NCBI GenBank assembly: GCA_037200885.1 | Contig: JBBCIN010000001.1 | Location: forward strand, 186,001-250,000 | DNA: 64,000 bases | Origin: PMG-095 sp037200885 | Lineage (GTDB): Bacteria; Myxococcota_A; Polyangia; Polyangiales; Polyangiaceae | Direction of reading: 5' to 3' | In this document: piece by piece, positions 21,135 to 30,056 of the stretch | Numbering within the stretch: the first letter of the stretch is position 1 | How the letters are laid out: each line of letters begins with the position of its first letter | Made by a program: the position numbers and the translations under genes | The notes under the pieces: generated by a model | The model's input: only the letters and a program-made list of their open reading frames with translations | The model's database searches: none | Told to the model about the DNA's origin: nothing

Positions 21135-22081
21135 CGCGGCCTTCCGATCGGCAATCGCTGACGGCCGAATGTCTCCTCGACCTGGTCGAGCACTGGTCGA
21201 GCCGTCGAAAGCTCGAAATAGGGAGCTCCGGAGCGCAGACAGAGCTCTGCAACGCGCGCGCGGTCGCTGGCGAAACCCGCCGCAAACGCCGCGCGAAGGC
21301 TCGGGTCCGAGGTCGGTAGCGAAAGCTCCGCGTCGCCGTCCGTCACCGACGCAATTCCCACGTCGGGCAAAGAGGACTCGAGCGGATCGACGACCCAAGC
21401 CACGAGCAGATCATTGTGCCGGCGCACGCTCGCGAGCGTCGCTGCGGCATCGTCGGACACACCGCGTAAGTCCGATACCAGCACCACCAGCGCGTCGTGC
21501 GGCGCCACGCGGCTGAGCTCCGTGAGCGCGCTGGCGAACGAGTCGTGATCACGAGACTTGGCGCCCGGAAGCGCGCGCCCCGACTCCACGAGCAGTTCCA
21601 GCAGGCGGAGCACGTTGGCCTCGGAACGCGCGGGCTTCAGCGACCATTGCCGTTCCTCGCCGATGACGAGCGCGCCCACGCGATCGCCGACCCGTGCCAC
21701 GCGCCAGGCAACGAGCGCCGCGAAGCGGGCCGCCGCAACTGACTTCATGGCCAATTTGCTGCCGAAAAACATGCTCTGCCGCTGGTCCACGACGAGCAGC
21801 ACCGGCCGGTCGCGTTCCTCTTTGTAGCTGCGCACGTACGGCCGACCGGTGCGCGCTGTCACGCGCCAGTCGATGCTGCGGACGTCGTCGCCCGCGACGT
21901 AGGCGCGAAGCTCTTCGAAATCCAGGCCGCGCCCGCGCAACTTCGAGGCCCGGCGCCCCGCGAGCAAGCTGTTCACTGGTTGGCGCGGGAGGAGCGAAGT
22001 GTGACGAGCCGAGTGCCGGAGCGCCACGAGCTCCTCGAGCTCAACGTACACACCCTCGTCCGCCCTCGCATCCATGCTCAC
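21131..22081 (-). CDS. DUF58 protein (MoxR-associated, VWA-like)
   Basis: 316 residues, cytoplasmic. The DUF58 signature is clear at ~53-75: GRGLDFEELRAYVAGDDVR followed by SIDWRVTARTG, then a VWA-like core with VVDQRQSM and LVSDLRG. DUF58 proteins are partners of MoxR ATPases. Two in-frame starts are possible, GTG 22081 (overlapping the moxR stop as GTGA) and ATG 22075; they differ by two residues. It sits directly after moxR in the operon. Confidence 0.9.
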   Translation of the reverse strand: MSMDARADEGVYVELEELVALRHSARHTSLLPRQPVNSLLAGRRASKLRGRGLDFEELRAYVAGDDVRSIDWRVTARTGRPYVRSYKEERDRPVLLVVDQRQSMFFGSKLAMKSVAAARFAALVAWRVARVGDRVGALVIGEERQWSLKPARSEANVLRLLELLVESGRALPGAKSRDHDSFASALTELSRVAPHDALVVLVSDLRGVSDDAAATLASVRRHNDLLVAWVVDPLESSLPDVGIASVTDGDAELSLPTSDPSLRAAFAAGFASDRARVAELCLRSGAPYFELSTARPVLDQVEETFGRQRLPIGRPR

Positions 22082-23040
22082 CCCGCGATGGCTACGACCT
22101 CGAGCAGGCGCGAAACCACCTGGTCGGCAGTGACGCCCTTCGCCTTCGCATCGTAGGCAAGGCTCAAACGATGCCGGAGCACGGGCGCAGCGACGGCGCG
22201 CACGTCATCCGCCGTTACGTAGTCGCGCCCAGCCAGCCAAGCGCGCGCGCGCGAAACCTTGTCGAGCGCTAGCGAGGCGCGCGGTGAGGCGCCCACCTCG
22301 ATCTGCTTGCCGAGCATGGCGTCGAGCGCGGCCGGCGCGCGAGTCGCGGTGACGATTGCGACGATGTAGCGTTCGACGGTTTCCGATACCTTCACCTCCG
22401 CGCTCACAGCCCGACGCGCGTCCATGACGACATCGAGCGGTACGGTTTCTAGCGGAGGCTCCGCCTGCTCTTCGGCGCGGACCATGCGCACGATCGCGAG
22501 CTCTTCTTCGGCGTCCGGGTAGCCCACGCGGATGTGCAAAAGGAAGCGATCGAGCTGCGCTTCGGGCAGCGGGTAAGTCCCTTCCTGCTCGATGGGATTC
22601 TGCGTCGCCAGCACGAAGAACGGCTTGGGCAGCGGATGCGTTTCGCCACCAACGGTGACTTGGCGCTCCTCCATGGCTTCGAGCAACGCGGATTGGACTT
22701 TGGCCGGCGCGCGGTTGATCTCGTCGATCAACACGACATTGCCGAAGATCGGGCCCTGTTCGAAGCGAAAACGGCCGCTCTGTTCGTCAGAGTGGTACAC
22801 CACCGAGCCCGTCACGTCCGAAGGCAAGAGATCCGGCGTGAACTGCACGCGCTTGAGCTCCGTGCCGAGCGCGCTTGCGAGGGCCTTCACCGAGCGCGTC
22901 TTGGCGAGGCCCGGCAGCCCTTCGAGCAGGGCATGGCCGTCCGAGAGCAGCGCCAGGATCAACTGATCGATGACTTCCGCTTGCCCCACGATGCGAGCGC
23001 CCACGGCCGCACGCAAACCCTGCACCGCGGTGCGATCCAT
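22078..23040 (-). CDS. moxR: MoxR-family AAA+ ATPase
   Basis: 320 residues. The Walker A motif is EGLPGLAKT (40-48), Walker B is LIDEIN (104-109), and sensor 1 lies in ATQNPIEQEG; the C-terminal lid has GASPRASLAL. MoxR ATPases act as chaperones that activate or insert metal into target proteins with VWA partners. This is the promoter-proximal gene of a tightly overlapping seven-gene set (moxR, DUF58, DUF4381, batA, batB/C, batD, arylsulfatase), every junction overlapping by 4-14 bases. The arylsulfatase at the end is a candidate client or downstream effector, but that is inference from position. Confidence 0.95.
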   Translation of the reverse strand: MDRTAVQGLRAAVGARIVGQAEVIDQLILALLSDGHALLEGLPGLAKTRSVKALASALGTELKRVQFTPDLLPSDVTGSVVYHSDEQSGRFRFEQGPIFGNVVLIDEINRAPAKVQSALLEAMEERQVTVGGETHPLPKPFFVLATQNPIEQEGTYPLPEAQLDRFLLHIRVGYPDAEEELAIVRMVRAEEQAEPPLETVPLDVVMDARRAVSAEVKVSETVERYIVAIVTATRAPAALDAMLGKQIEVGASPRASLALDKVSRARAWLAGRDYVTADDVRAVAAPVLRHRLSLAYDAKAKGVTADQVVSRLLEVVAIAG

Positions 23041-23204
23041 GTCGGTTTATAGGTGCGGCAAAGCGTAGGTGTCAAGGCAGCTAGGTCCCCGTTGGTAACT
23101 GCAATCGTGCTGTTGGCTCTACGACATCGAGCCGAGAGTGACGCTGCGCGCGGTTGCCGCGCGCGGCGAGACCAGCTAGGGCAGAGCTCAACAGAGGTGG
23201 ACAG

Positions 23205-24113
23205 ATGAAATCGTTCAAGTTGGCTACGGCATTGGGTTGGATGTTGCTTGCGAGCGGATGCGCCGAGTCGGGTGCGGAGTCGAAAACACCGGAAAATAGC
23301 GCCAAGTTCGTGTACGCGCCGGCGCTCAACGTGGCTTCTCAGGAAACGATGCAGCGATACGAGGAGATGTCGATTCCGGGAACACCGATGCGCGATGCCG
23401 AGCGCTGGACGCTCGATTGGCAGGTGCTCACCACGAAAGAAGGGGACAACTTCACGCGCAGTTTGAAGCTCGTCGGTCTGAAATACAACGTGAACGGCGT
23501 GGACGAATTGCGCGGCGACGAGATCAAGGCGGCCGCTCCCTCGATCGCCGTGATCACCGACAAAGACGCCAACGTCATCGACGTGCACGGCACCGAAGAG
23601 CTATCCAATGCCATCGTCGCGCTCGCTACACCGGAAGCGCAGCCGATCTTGAAGCGCATCTTCTCTCCGGCCCGCCTGAAGGCCCTGGTGGTGATGCGCA
23701 GCCTCGAGCAACACGCTGACTTCGTCGGGCGCCCGTCACAGGTCGGCAGTCAATGGACCGCCAGTGAGTCCGATGCTTCCAGCACCAAGCAAATCCGCGT
23801 CGTGTCCGCAGCTCCCTGCGGTACGAACCGCTGCGTCCAGGTCGAGCGCAACTACGACGTCGACAAACAGGCCGTGTTCGACGAGATTTCCGATCGCGTC
23901 GCCAACTACGTCCAAAGTCAAGGCGGCGATCCGAAACAGGTGCAAGTGACCAGCGCCGAAGTGAAGCTCCAAGACTCGCTTCTGATCGATCCCGCGACCA
24001 TGGACTACCATGCCGCTCGTTTCGACCAGGACGCCACCATTCACGTGGTGGGTCCGAACGGCGAGCTCCCCGTCGCATTCAAGCTTCACCGCCAATCCGA
24101 CTACAAGTACTAA
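23205..24113 (+). CDS. Lipoprotein of an unrecognised family, paralogue of 45995-46909
   Basis: 302 residues from the ATG at 23205, which follows an AGAGGTGG site. The signal ends in a lipobox, LASGC (~Cys19). The rest is a beta-rich domain with a CGTNRC pair (~205-210) that may form a disulfide, and DFVGRPSQVGS and YVQSQGGDP segments. The paralogue at 45995 shares these blocks (CGASRC, DFVGRPAQPGS, YVQSQGGDP) and has the same length, roughly half the residues being identical by eye. I do not recognise the family. It is divergent from moxR and seems to be transcribed alone. Confidence 0.85.
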   Translation: MKSFKLATALGWMLLASGCAESGAESKTPENSAKFVYAPALNVASQETMQRYEEMSIPGTPMRDAERWTLDWQVLTTKEGDNFTRSLKLVGLKYNVNGVDELRGDEIKAAAPSIAVITDKDANVIDVHGTEELSNAIVALATPEAQPILKRIFSPARLKALVVMRSLEQHADFVGRPSQVGSQWTASESDASSTKQIRVVSAAPCGTNRCVQVERNYDVDKQAVFDEISDRVANYVQSQGGDPKQVQVTSAEVKLQDSLLIDPATMDYHAARFDQDATIHVVGPNGELPVAFKLHRQSDYKY

Positions 24114-24285
24114 TAGCTCCGGCGGCCATCGCGGGGGTCGCCGTCGTCGCTGACCGCGTCGCGACCTGAGGGCGGGGGATTGTTGTCGATGGTCACGCGA
24201 CACGCCGCACGTCGTCGCAGCCTTCGGCGTCGCGCGGCGGCCGAGGCAGATCGCGCAGGAGGCGCTGTCCTTCCGTGCCTCCCGC

Positions 24286-25781
24286 TTATTTCACCTTCTC
24301 GATGTCCGGCAGCTTCCACGCCTTGTCGAACAGCGCTTTCGTCGGCGCGTAGAGACGGAACATCAGCTCGAACTGCCGCGCCGGATCGGTCGGAATGTAG
24401 TTCGACTCCTTGCCCGCGGGCACCTTTTTCTGCACGTCGGCGGCGTTGGATCCTCGGCTGGCACGAGCGACATTCTTGATCAACGCATGGGTCTGCCGGT
24501 CATACGCGGTGAGCGACCAGTACTGTTCGACGGGCGCGTTCGGCGGAACATGCAAGCGGTAGGTCTTGCCTCCCTCGTAGCTTTCCGCATCCTTGTCCTT
24601 GATGGAAATGAGATAGAATTGGCCCGCGCCCAGCCGCCTGATCCCGATAAAGGCGTAGTGATACGCGAGCCCTCGGTCGTCGATGGGATAGCTATTCGGG
24701 TCAGAGAAATCCGCCTGAGCCGCTTTGACCAGCGTCGGAGGGGCGGGGAGGGTCCAATGGGTCCCTTCGAAAAACGTGGGCAGCCCAGCATCATAGGTCG
24801 TTGCCAGCTGCTCATGTGCTTCGCGAACGCCTTTCTAGGCTGCGCTTCGTCTCGGCGCTGGGCGCATAGGGCTTGCCCTTTTCGATGCCGAGCGACTTCA
24901 GCGAATCGATCATCGCGCGATCGCGTTCGAACCAAGGTTCGCTTTGCACGATGCGATTCAGCCCTTCGAAGAAGCTCGCATCGTAGCGAATGGTCGAGTC
25001 GAACACGGTGTCTTTCACGTCCGTGAATACGGTGTCGCTCGGTTTGCCGGCTTGCGATAAGGGGTACACCTTGACTCGCTTGCCGTAGGCGATCGATTTC
25101 GCGACATCGGCATCGGCATGGCTCTTCAGATTCGAGCGAATTAGCGCGTAACTGCCGAACGTACCCGGCTTCAACACGACATAGCCGTTCGGGACCTTGC
25201 CCGAGTACCCAGGTGGCAGCATCAAGAGCTTCACGCCCTTGCCCTTGTCGACGCCCATCCCGCCCGTGTCCTCGAGTGGCATTTGCCAGACGTTCACGAA
25301 GTTCGCGTTGAGCGAACCTTCGGCGCCTGCCGGAGGAACTTCGATCACGATCGGCCCTGCCTCCTTGGTGTCGAGGAAGGTCATGAAGTAGATCGTGTCG
25401 GGGTTCGGCGTGAGCGTCTGATTGTGCCAATCGAGCGGGTGGCCCCAATAGATCACCTGGTTGACCTTGCCGGCGGTCTTGCTCAACATCTCTTCCAGCA
25501 TGAGGTCGTAGTTGACGACCGGCATGCCCCAGATCACGGCCTCCGCCGCGCGTCGCTCCAGCGTTCGTCGTGCGACCTCTGCCGGTGTAATACCCTCAGA
25601 GGCCGCTGCTCTCACCGGCGCGCTGGCAGGCGTCGATCGATGGCGATGCGCTCGGCGTGGCGGTCCCGCAGGCGGGCTGCGTGGGCGCTGCCACGGGCAT
25701 CTCCGCCGGTGGCTGGCAGCCCATCGTCAGTGCGAGCGCTATCGGAGGTAAGAACCCAACTGCTCTCGTTGTCGCAATCAT
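24286..25781 (-). pseudogene. DUF1254/DUF1214 lipoprotein gene broken by two frameshifts
   Basis: The gene starts well: AAGGAG five bases before the ATG at 25781, then a lipoprotein signal (ALTMGC). About 55 codons in, near 25610, the frame must shift to continue into the DUF1254 domain (25615-24835: WGMPVVNYDLML, TPNPDTIYFMTF). Near 24830 it shifts again into the DUF1214 part, which reads EAHEQLATTYDAG, YPIDDRGLAYHYAF, then PVEQYWSLTAYDRQ and a normal C-terminus ending KVK at 24286. Each piece is otherwise well preserved without internal stops, so either the damage is recent or there are two sequencing errors. Intact relatives are exported proteins of ~450-500 residues of unknown activity. 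Confidence 0.85.
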
Positions 25782-25898
25782 CGCTTCTCCTTGCGCAGGT
25801 CCCCCTCGCACGCGAGACGTTGGAAAGCACGCGCATTGTCCGTCGGTGTCCCCCCTCACGGCAACTCGAGCTCGTGTCGAGTTGCCCGCCCGCTAAGA

Positions 25899-25926
25899 CT
25901 GAGCCAGCCGAGCTCAGCCAGCCGAG
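25899..25926. repeat. 14-bp tandem duplication at the end of hydroxylase copy 2
   Basis: CTGAGCCAGCCGAG (25899-25912) is followed at once by CTCAGCCAGCCGAG (25913-25926), differing at one base. The second unit contains the stop codon of the hydroxylase gene, so the first lies just outside the 767-bp repeat. Confidence 0.8.
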
Positions 25927-26612
25927 GCGTGGCCGTCGGTCTTGCGTTGACGATCCGTCCCGACCGCGTTGCCCGAGCCGGTGGTGCCGAACACGCGATC
26001 CCAGATCGTCATCGAGACGCCGAAGCGGGCGTGGGTTTCTTTGAAATGATGCAGGTAGTGATTGCGGCGTAGGCGGCGGCCGTACTCACTGCGCGGCTTG
26101 CTGTGGTGGACCCAGTAATGGGACAGGTCGTAGAACATGTAGCCGGCGGTGAAGCCAGCGTGGAAGCCCCAGCCATAACGCCCGAGGGTGAACACGAACA
26201 GCGCCATGAACGAAAAGAAGAGCGGAATGCTGGCGCCGGGCGGGAAGACCAAGCGCAGCTTGTCATGCGGCCACTGGTGGTGAACGCCATGCAGCAGGAA
26301 GTGGACGCGCTTGGAAAACGCGCTGTTGCCCTCGAAGTGGAACACCGTACGGTGGAGCCAATACTCAGCCAGCGTCCAGAACGCGAAACCGCCCAGGAAA
26401 AGCCCCGCGGTCGGCAGCCAGCCCACGCCTGCATGGAACCGACTGGCGGCGAGCAGCGCGAGCATTCCGGGCACGTACAGGATCGGGACGACCCAGAATG
26501 GGCAACGCGAAAAGTAGTCGATCAAGTCACTCTCGAACATCCGCGGGGACTGAGAGGACTCACCACGAAAAGCCATCGCCTTCACTCGTTTCTTTTCTTC
26601 CAGAAGTGTCAC
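25914..26612 (-). CDS. Fatty-acid hydroxylase superfamily membrane protein, copy 2
   Basis: 232 residues, same GTG start and same AGGA site as the copy at 9060-9758. All His clusters (HRTVFH, HGVHH, HYWVHH, HYLHH) are intact and only three residues differ, so both copies should be active. It would hydroxylate acyl chains in the membrane. Because 68 bases of leader are included in the duplication, the ribosome-binding site is shared, but the promoters must differ since sequence upstream of 26680 is unrelated to that upstream of 8992. Confidence 0.9.
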   Translation of the reverse strand: MTLLEEKKRVKAMAFRGESSQSPRMFESDLIDYFSRCPFWVVPILYVPGMLALLAASRFHAGVGWLPTAGLFLGGFAFWTLAEYWLHRTVFHFEGNSAFSKRVHFLLHGVHHQWPHDKLRLVFPPGASIPLFFSFMALFVFTLGRYGWGFHAGFTAGYMFYDLSHYWVHHSKPRSEYGRRLRRNHYLHHFKETHARFGVSMTIWDRVFGTTGSGNAVGTDRQRKTDGHASAG

Positions 26613-26680
26613 GGAAGTTCCTGACGGCGACCCGCCCGGTCTGGCTTTACCACGTCGGCCGCCGGGTTTGTGGGGGAAAT
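25914..26680 (-). repeat. Long inverted repeat, copy 2 (767 bp; partner 8992-9758)
   Basis: Reverse-complement match to 8992-9758, gap-free and about 99% identical. Four of the six differences fall within the last ~35 bases at the gene's 3' end. The upstream edge at 26680/26681 cuts into an unrelated open frame that continues to about 26935. Confidence 0.95.
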
Positions 26681-26938
26681 TGCACTGACTCGGCGACCGA
26701 AAAATGCACCCGCCGCCTGGGCAGGGTCCACTTGCGGTCCTTCGTCAGTAGCTCAATAGGGCCGATCGACCCGAGCGCAAGCTGCGCGAGGTCCCGGATA
26801 CGGGGGCTTCTGCGTAACGCATCACGCACCAGATTGACCAGGGTTCGACGCTTGCGACGGTCGGCGATTACCTGCCTTGTTCCACGCGGTCGTCTGTGAC
26901 TCCCTTGGCTGTTTTGTCACGCCCCCGCCAAGCGATGT
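26613..26938. other. 326-base gap with a possible gene relic on the minus strand
   Basis: The first 68 bases belong to inverted-repeat copy 2. From ~26935 down to 26680 the minus strand has an uninterrupted frame of ~80 codons without a good ATG (it includes RTLVNLVRDALRRSPRIRDL and IELLTKDRKWTLP). Its composition is protein-like (basic, then Leu/Ile-rich) and it runs straight into the hydroxylase leader at the repeat edge. I do not recognise the family; it could be a truncated gene left by the duplication event, or chance. Confidence 0.35.
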
Positions 26939-28471
26939 TCACTCGTCGTGAGGCAGATCGGTTTTTCGGGGATACCAGCCGGCGATCGTGAGTCCCCAGG
27001 TGGAATAGCGACGAGCCACATCGGCGCCTAGCCCGAGCCGCCACATGTAATCGTCAGGCCATAAGCCGAACACGTTCCAGACGGCGAGCTTGATGTCGAG
27101 GCCGGCGGTTGCGTGCGCGCGTGCCTCGCTGCCGTCGAAGCGCGTGGGCTCGACATAGGTGCCCGCGCGCACCTTCAACAACGACGGGATGACCCCCGCC
27201 TCGACGCCCAATCGAGGCGACATCACGGGCCGCTGGCCGGAGCGATTGACGACCTGTGACACCATGCTTTCGACCCCCACCGCTTGCTCGACCGAGCCGG
27301 AGACCAGCATCGAGGCGCTGATCTGCAGGTAGTGGCGGTTCATGTTGATGAGGCTACTGCCAATGCGCTTCTGTGCGTTCGATAACGAGCGCTCGAGCTG
27401 AAAGTCGTCCGCCGCTTGCTCGCGTTTGTAATCCTTTCGGATGGCGCTGCGTTCTTCGGCCGTCTTCGCAGCCCTGAGGGCATCGTCACGTTCTCTCTCT
27501 CGCTCGAGTTCGCGCAGGCGATGTTTGAGTGACGCCTCCTCATTGACCATGGCGTCGGTGCGCCAGGGAGGATTCATGGGTCGCTTACCGAACTGCACGG
27601 CGAACCCGAAATTCAGATCCCAGGGCGACGCGACCGTCTTGGGCAAGTAGACGGTGGAGTTGGGATTCGACGGGTCCGAAACGACGATGTCGCCATCGGC
27701 GTTCGGCAGCAGGCCGTCTTGGTAGTTGGCTTGGGTGCGGACGGCCGTACGGAACGCGAGTCCGAGTCGCAGGGGACGGTTCTCTGGCTTGAAGACCATG
27801 CCGAATTCGAGCCCTTCGCCGGTCGACGTGAACGAGGCAGGGCCTTGGCCGTCGTGGAGTGACATCTGGACCAAGCGCGCGCCAACGCCGATTACCAACT
27901 GGTTGTTTGCCAAACCGTGCGCGAACTGCAGGTGAGTCGTCGGGATCGTCACGCGCACGGCGGAAGACCGACCCCCCGCGCGAGCGTCCTCGTGCGAGAG
28001 CGTGTATTGCTGCATTTCGACGGTTAGGCCTACCCCGAGCTCACCCCATTGTAGATTCAGCGCAGGCGTAAGAAAGACGAACGAGTCGGGCGGATTGGGG
28101 AGGTTCGTTTTGCTGCCACTGTTGAAGAAGTCCATGCTGCTCAGCGCTGCGGGAAAAGTGAGCCCGAAGCCGAGCCAGTAGTCGAAGTTGCTCGTGGAAA
28201 AGAAGGGTCGCACGGCAGGCGCGGCCGGGTTTTGCAGGTCCCCATCGACGTCCTCGGCGATCGCCACGTACGAGCCGCCAAGGCCGGTCACGCGCGAGCC
28301 CGCGAAGACCGGCCCGTGGAACAAGTCGACCGCGTAGTCACTCGTCTTGATCGGCGCGCCGTTCGCGCCCAGCGGCCCGCCCGCTTCGGCCTGCTTGCTC
28401 CACCCGAGCAGCGACAGCAAAACGAGTGCCGGCGCGCCGGCTCGTATCCATTGAGGGGCGCGACGTTTCAC
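26939..28471 (-). CDS. FadL/PorV-like outer-membrane protein with a charged coiled-coil insertion
   Basis: 510 residues. A signal peptide ends near AEAGG (~31). The N-terminal part has the look of FadL/PorV/UPF0164 barrels: GSRVTGLGGSYVAIAEDVDGDLQNPAA, a typical N-terminal hatch segment, then alternating strands. Residues ~310-375 are an extremely charged helix (RELERERERDDALRAAKT region) predicted as coiled coil, inserted between strands of the barrel, probably as a periplasmic or surface extension. Strands resume to the end. FadL-type barrels move hydrophobic compounds; PorV-type ones help secretion. The gene is divergent from the barrel gene at 28610. Confidence 0.75.
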   Translation of the reverse strand: MKRRAPQWIRAGAPALVLLSLLGWSKQAEAGGPLGANGAPIKTSDYAVDLFHGPVFAGSRVTGLGGSYVAIAEDVDGDLQNPAAPAVRPFFSTSNFDYWLGFGLTFPAALSSMDFFNSGSKTNLPNPPDSFVFLTPALNLQWGELGVGLTVEMQQYTLSHEDARAGGRSSAVRVTIPTTHLQFAHGLANNQLVIGVGARLVQMSLHDGQGPASFTSTGEGLEFGMVFKPENRPLRLGLAFRTAVRTQANYQDGLLPNADGDIVVSDPSNPNSTVYLPKTVASPWDLNFGFAVQFGKRPMNPPWRTDAMVNEEASLKHRLRELERERERDDALRAAKTAEERSAIRKDYKREQAADDFQLERSLSNAQKRIGSSLINMNRHYLQISASMLVSGSVEQAVGVESMVSQVVNRSGQRPVMSPRLGVEAGVIPSLLKVRAGTYVEPTRFDGSEARAHATAGLDIKLAVWNVFGLWPDDYMWRLGLGADVARRYSTWGLTIAGWYPRKTDLPHDE

Positions 28472-28609
28472 AGATGAAGCAGTACTTTAGTCATCGTCCG
28501 GCCACAAGGATTGGGTTCGCCCTGCGCTCGAGGTAGACACTCGGTAAGAGACGCGGTTCCGAGATCAATCCAATTGACGTGGCACTGGGCCAACACTAAC
28601 GACGTGAGC

Positions 28610-29302
28610 ATGAATGCGTACTCGAAACTCGCGCGACGGCGCGTAGTCGCCATCACGTGGTTTGGAGCGTTGCTGTCGTTCGGGTCGAACGCACTGTGCC
28701 AACCCGCACCCACCACTCCCGCGCCTGGGCCCGAGTCCACCGCATCACCGGATCCGGAGACCCCACCTCCTCCCGCAGACACCGAGTTTGCCCCGACGGC
28801 ACCGTCCGAGCCGGGCGAGGTCGCGCCGCCGCCGCAGACCGATCAACCGGAGCCTCCGGCGCCGCGCGGTCCGTTTTCAGCGCATTCGGTGCGCCTGACT
28901 CTGCTGCTCGGCACGGGTTCGACCCGAACTGACACCTATTTCATCATCGGCGGCGGCGTGGGCTATTTCCTGGTCGACGGGCTCGAAGTCGGAGCCGACT
29001 ACGAAGCCTGGCTCTTCGCCAAGCCAGTGCTGCAGCGGCTGAGCCCCGAAGCTCGCTACGTGTTCCACATGGTGCCAGTGATCAAGCCTTATATCGGCGC
29101 GTTCTACCGCCACACCTTCGTCTCGGACTACGATGATTTGAACAGCGTGGGCGGGCGAGCCGGGATCTACTACGTCCCGCGATCTGGCAGGATCTGGATC
29201 GGCGGAGGCGCGGTGTATGAGCGTACGCTCGACTGCACTTCGAGCGAATTCGTCGACTGTGATTCGGTGTACCCCGAGATCTCCATCGGCGTCTCGCTCT
29301 GA
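28610..29302 (+). CDS. Exported beta-barrel protein with Pro-rich linker
   Basis: 230 residues from the ATG at 28610. The signal peptide ends near NALCQ (~31). A Pro/Thr/Glu linker of ~50 residues precedes an eight-strand-like small barrel region (~90-230) with GGGVGYFLVDGLEVGADYEA, an N-terminal hallmark of OmpA/OmpW-size barrels, and ends in ISIGVSL. It begins a group of three codirectional genes with a DUF4136 lipoprotein and another barrel. Related gene types recur at 43213-45610. Confidence 0.75.
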   Translation: MNAYSKLARRRVVAITWFGALLSFGSNALCQPAPTTPAPGPESTASPDPETPPPPADTEFAPTAPSEPGEVAPPPQTDQPEPPAPRGPFSAHSVRLTLLLGTGSTRTDTYFIIGGGVGYFLVDGLEVGADYEAWLFAKPVLQRLSPEARYVFHMVPVIKPYIGAFYRHTFVSDYDDLNSVGGRAGIYYVPRSGRIWIGGGAVYERTLDCTSSEFVDCDSVYPEISIGVSL

Positions 29303-29352
29303 AAAATCGTCGAGCGACTTGACGTCGCGTCTCACTCGGCCGAGAAGGCACC

Positions 29353-30042
29353 ATGCAACGACGTCTCCTCTTGCGGGCGGCAGCCGTAGTGGCGGGATTC
29401 ATCACGGGCTGCTCGGCGCCGCCGTCCAGCGAGGAGCGGCTCTCCGAGTCGATCGTCCTCACGAAGCTCGCGCCCAATGCGAGTTTCGGTTCGTACCGCA
29501 CCTTCTTCATCCGGCCTGAAATCCGCGTGCTGAAGGACGGTGAAACGGCGGAGCCGATCACGGATGCTTACGCCACTCCACTGCTGGAAGAGACCACGCA
29601 GCAGCTAGTCACGCGCGGCTACGAGCAGGTGGAAGTCAAGGCGGATGCCGAGCTTGCGGTCGAGCTGGTCTACGTGAGCTCGGTCAATAGCGCGGCGTGG
29701 TGCTACTCGTGGTGGGACTCGTATTACTGGGGTTATCCCGGTTGGGGTTATTACCCGTATTACGGCGGCTGCAGCAGCGCGACGTGGCGAGCGGGCACCC
29801 TGGCCACGATGATCGTCGACCTCACGCCCGCGCGAAATGACGCGGGGGATGGCGGAGACGGCGCTCCTGATGGCGAAGGCGGAGCGGCCGGCGCCGGGCC
29901 CGGACAGAAGCTGCTCAGCACGATCTGGTTCTCCGGCGTTTACGGCGTCGAGTCCGGGTACACCGCCAGCAACGTGGAGCGCGCGCGCCTGGGCATCGAT
30001 CAGGCGTTCGCTCAATCCCCATACCTTGCCAGCTCACCGTAG
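29353..30042 (+). CDS. DUF4136-type lipoprotein
   Basis: 229 residues. The lipobox ends at Cys20 (ITGC). The domain is that of DUF4136 lipoproteins: a SFGSYRTFFI strand, LLEETTQQLVTRGYEQV helix, then an aromatic Tyr/Trp/Gly patch (~112-140, YYWGYPGWGYYPYYGG) and the conserved C-terminal helix with IDQAFAQSPYL. An insertion of Gly/Asp/Ala (~160-180) is unusual. DUF4136 proteins are outer-membrane lipoproteins of unknown role. A good AGAAGG site precedes the ATG. The second DUF4136 gene, at 44900-45610, has the same aromatic patch and C-terminal motif. Confidence 0.85.
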   Translation: MQRRLLLRAAAVVAGFITGCSAPPSSEERLSESIVLTKLAPNASFGSYRTFFIRPEIRVLKDGETAEPITDAYATPLLEETTQQLVTRGYEQVEVKADAELAVELVYVSSVNSAAWCYSWWDSYYWGYPGWGYYPYYGGCSSATWRAGTLATMIVDLTPARNDAGDGGDGAPDGEGGAAGAGPGQKLLSTIWFSGVYGVESGYTASNVERARLGIDQAFAQSPYLASSP

Positions 30043-30056
30043 AGGACGAACTTGCG

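Noticed and set aside
24480..25448. 322-codon minus-strand frame over the DUF1254 region
   Set aside because: Its translation is Arg/Ser-rich noise. The true frames on either side carry the DUF1254 and DUF1214 motifs, which is why the locus is called a frameshifted pseudogene.
26740..26775. tRNA-like string GTAGCTCAATAGGGCC
   Set aside because: It resembles a tRNA D-arm by chance; no acceptor, anticodon or T-arm could be folded around it.
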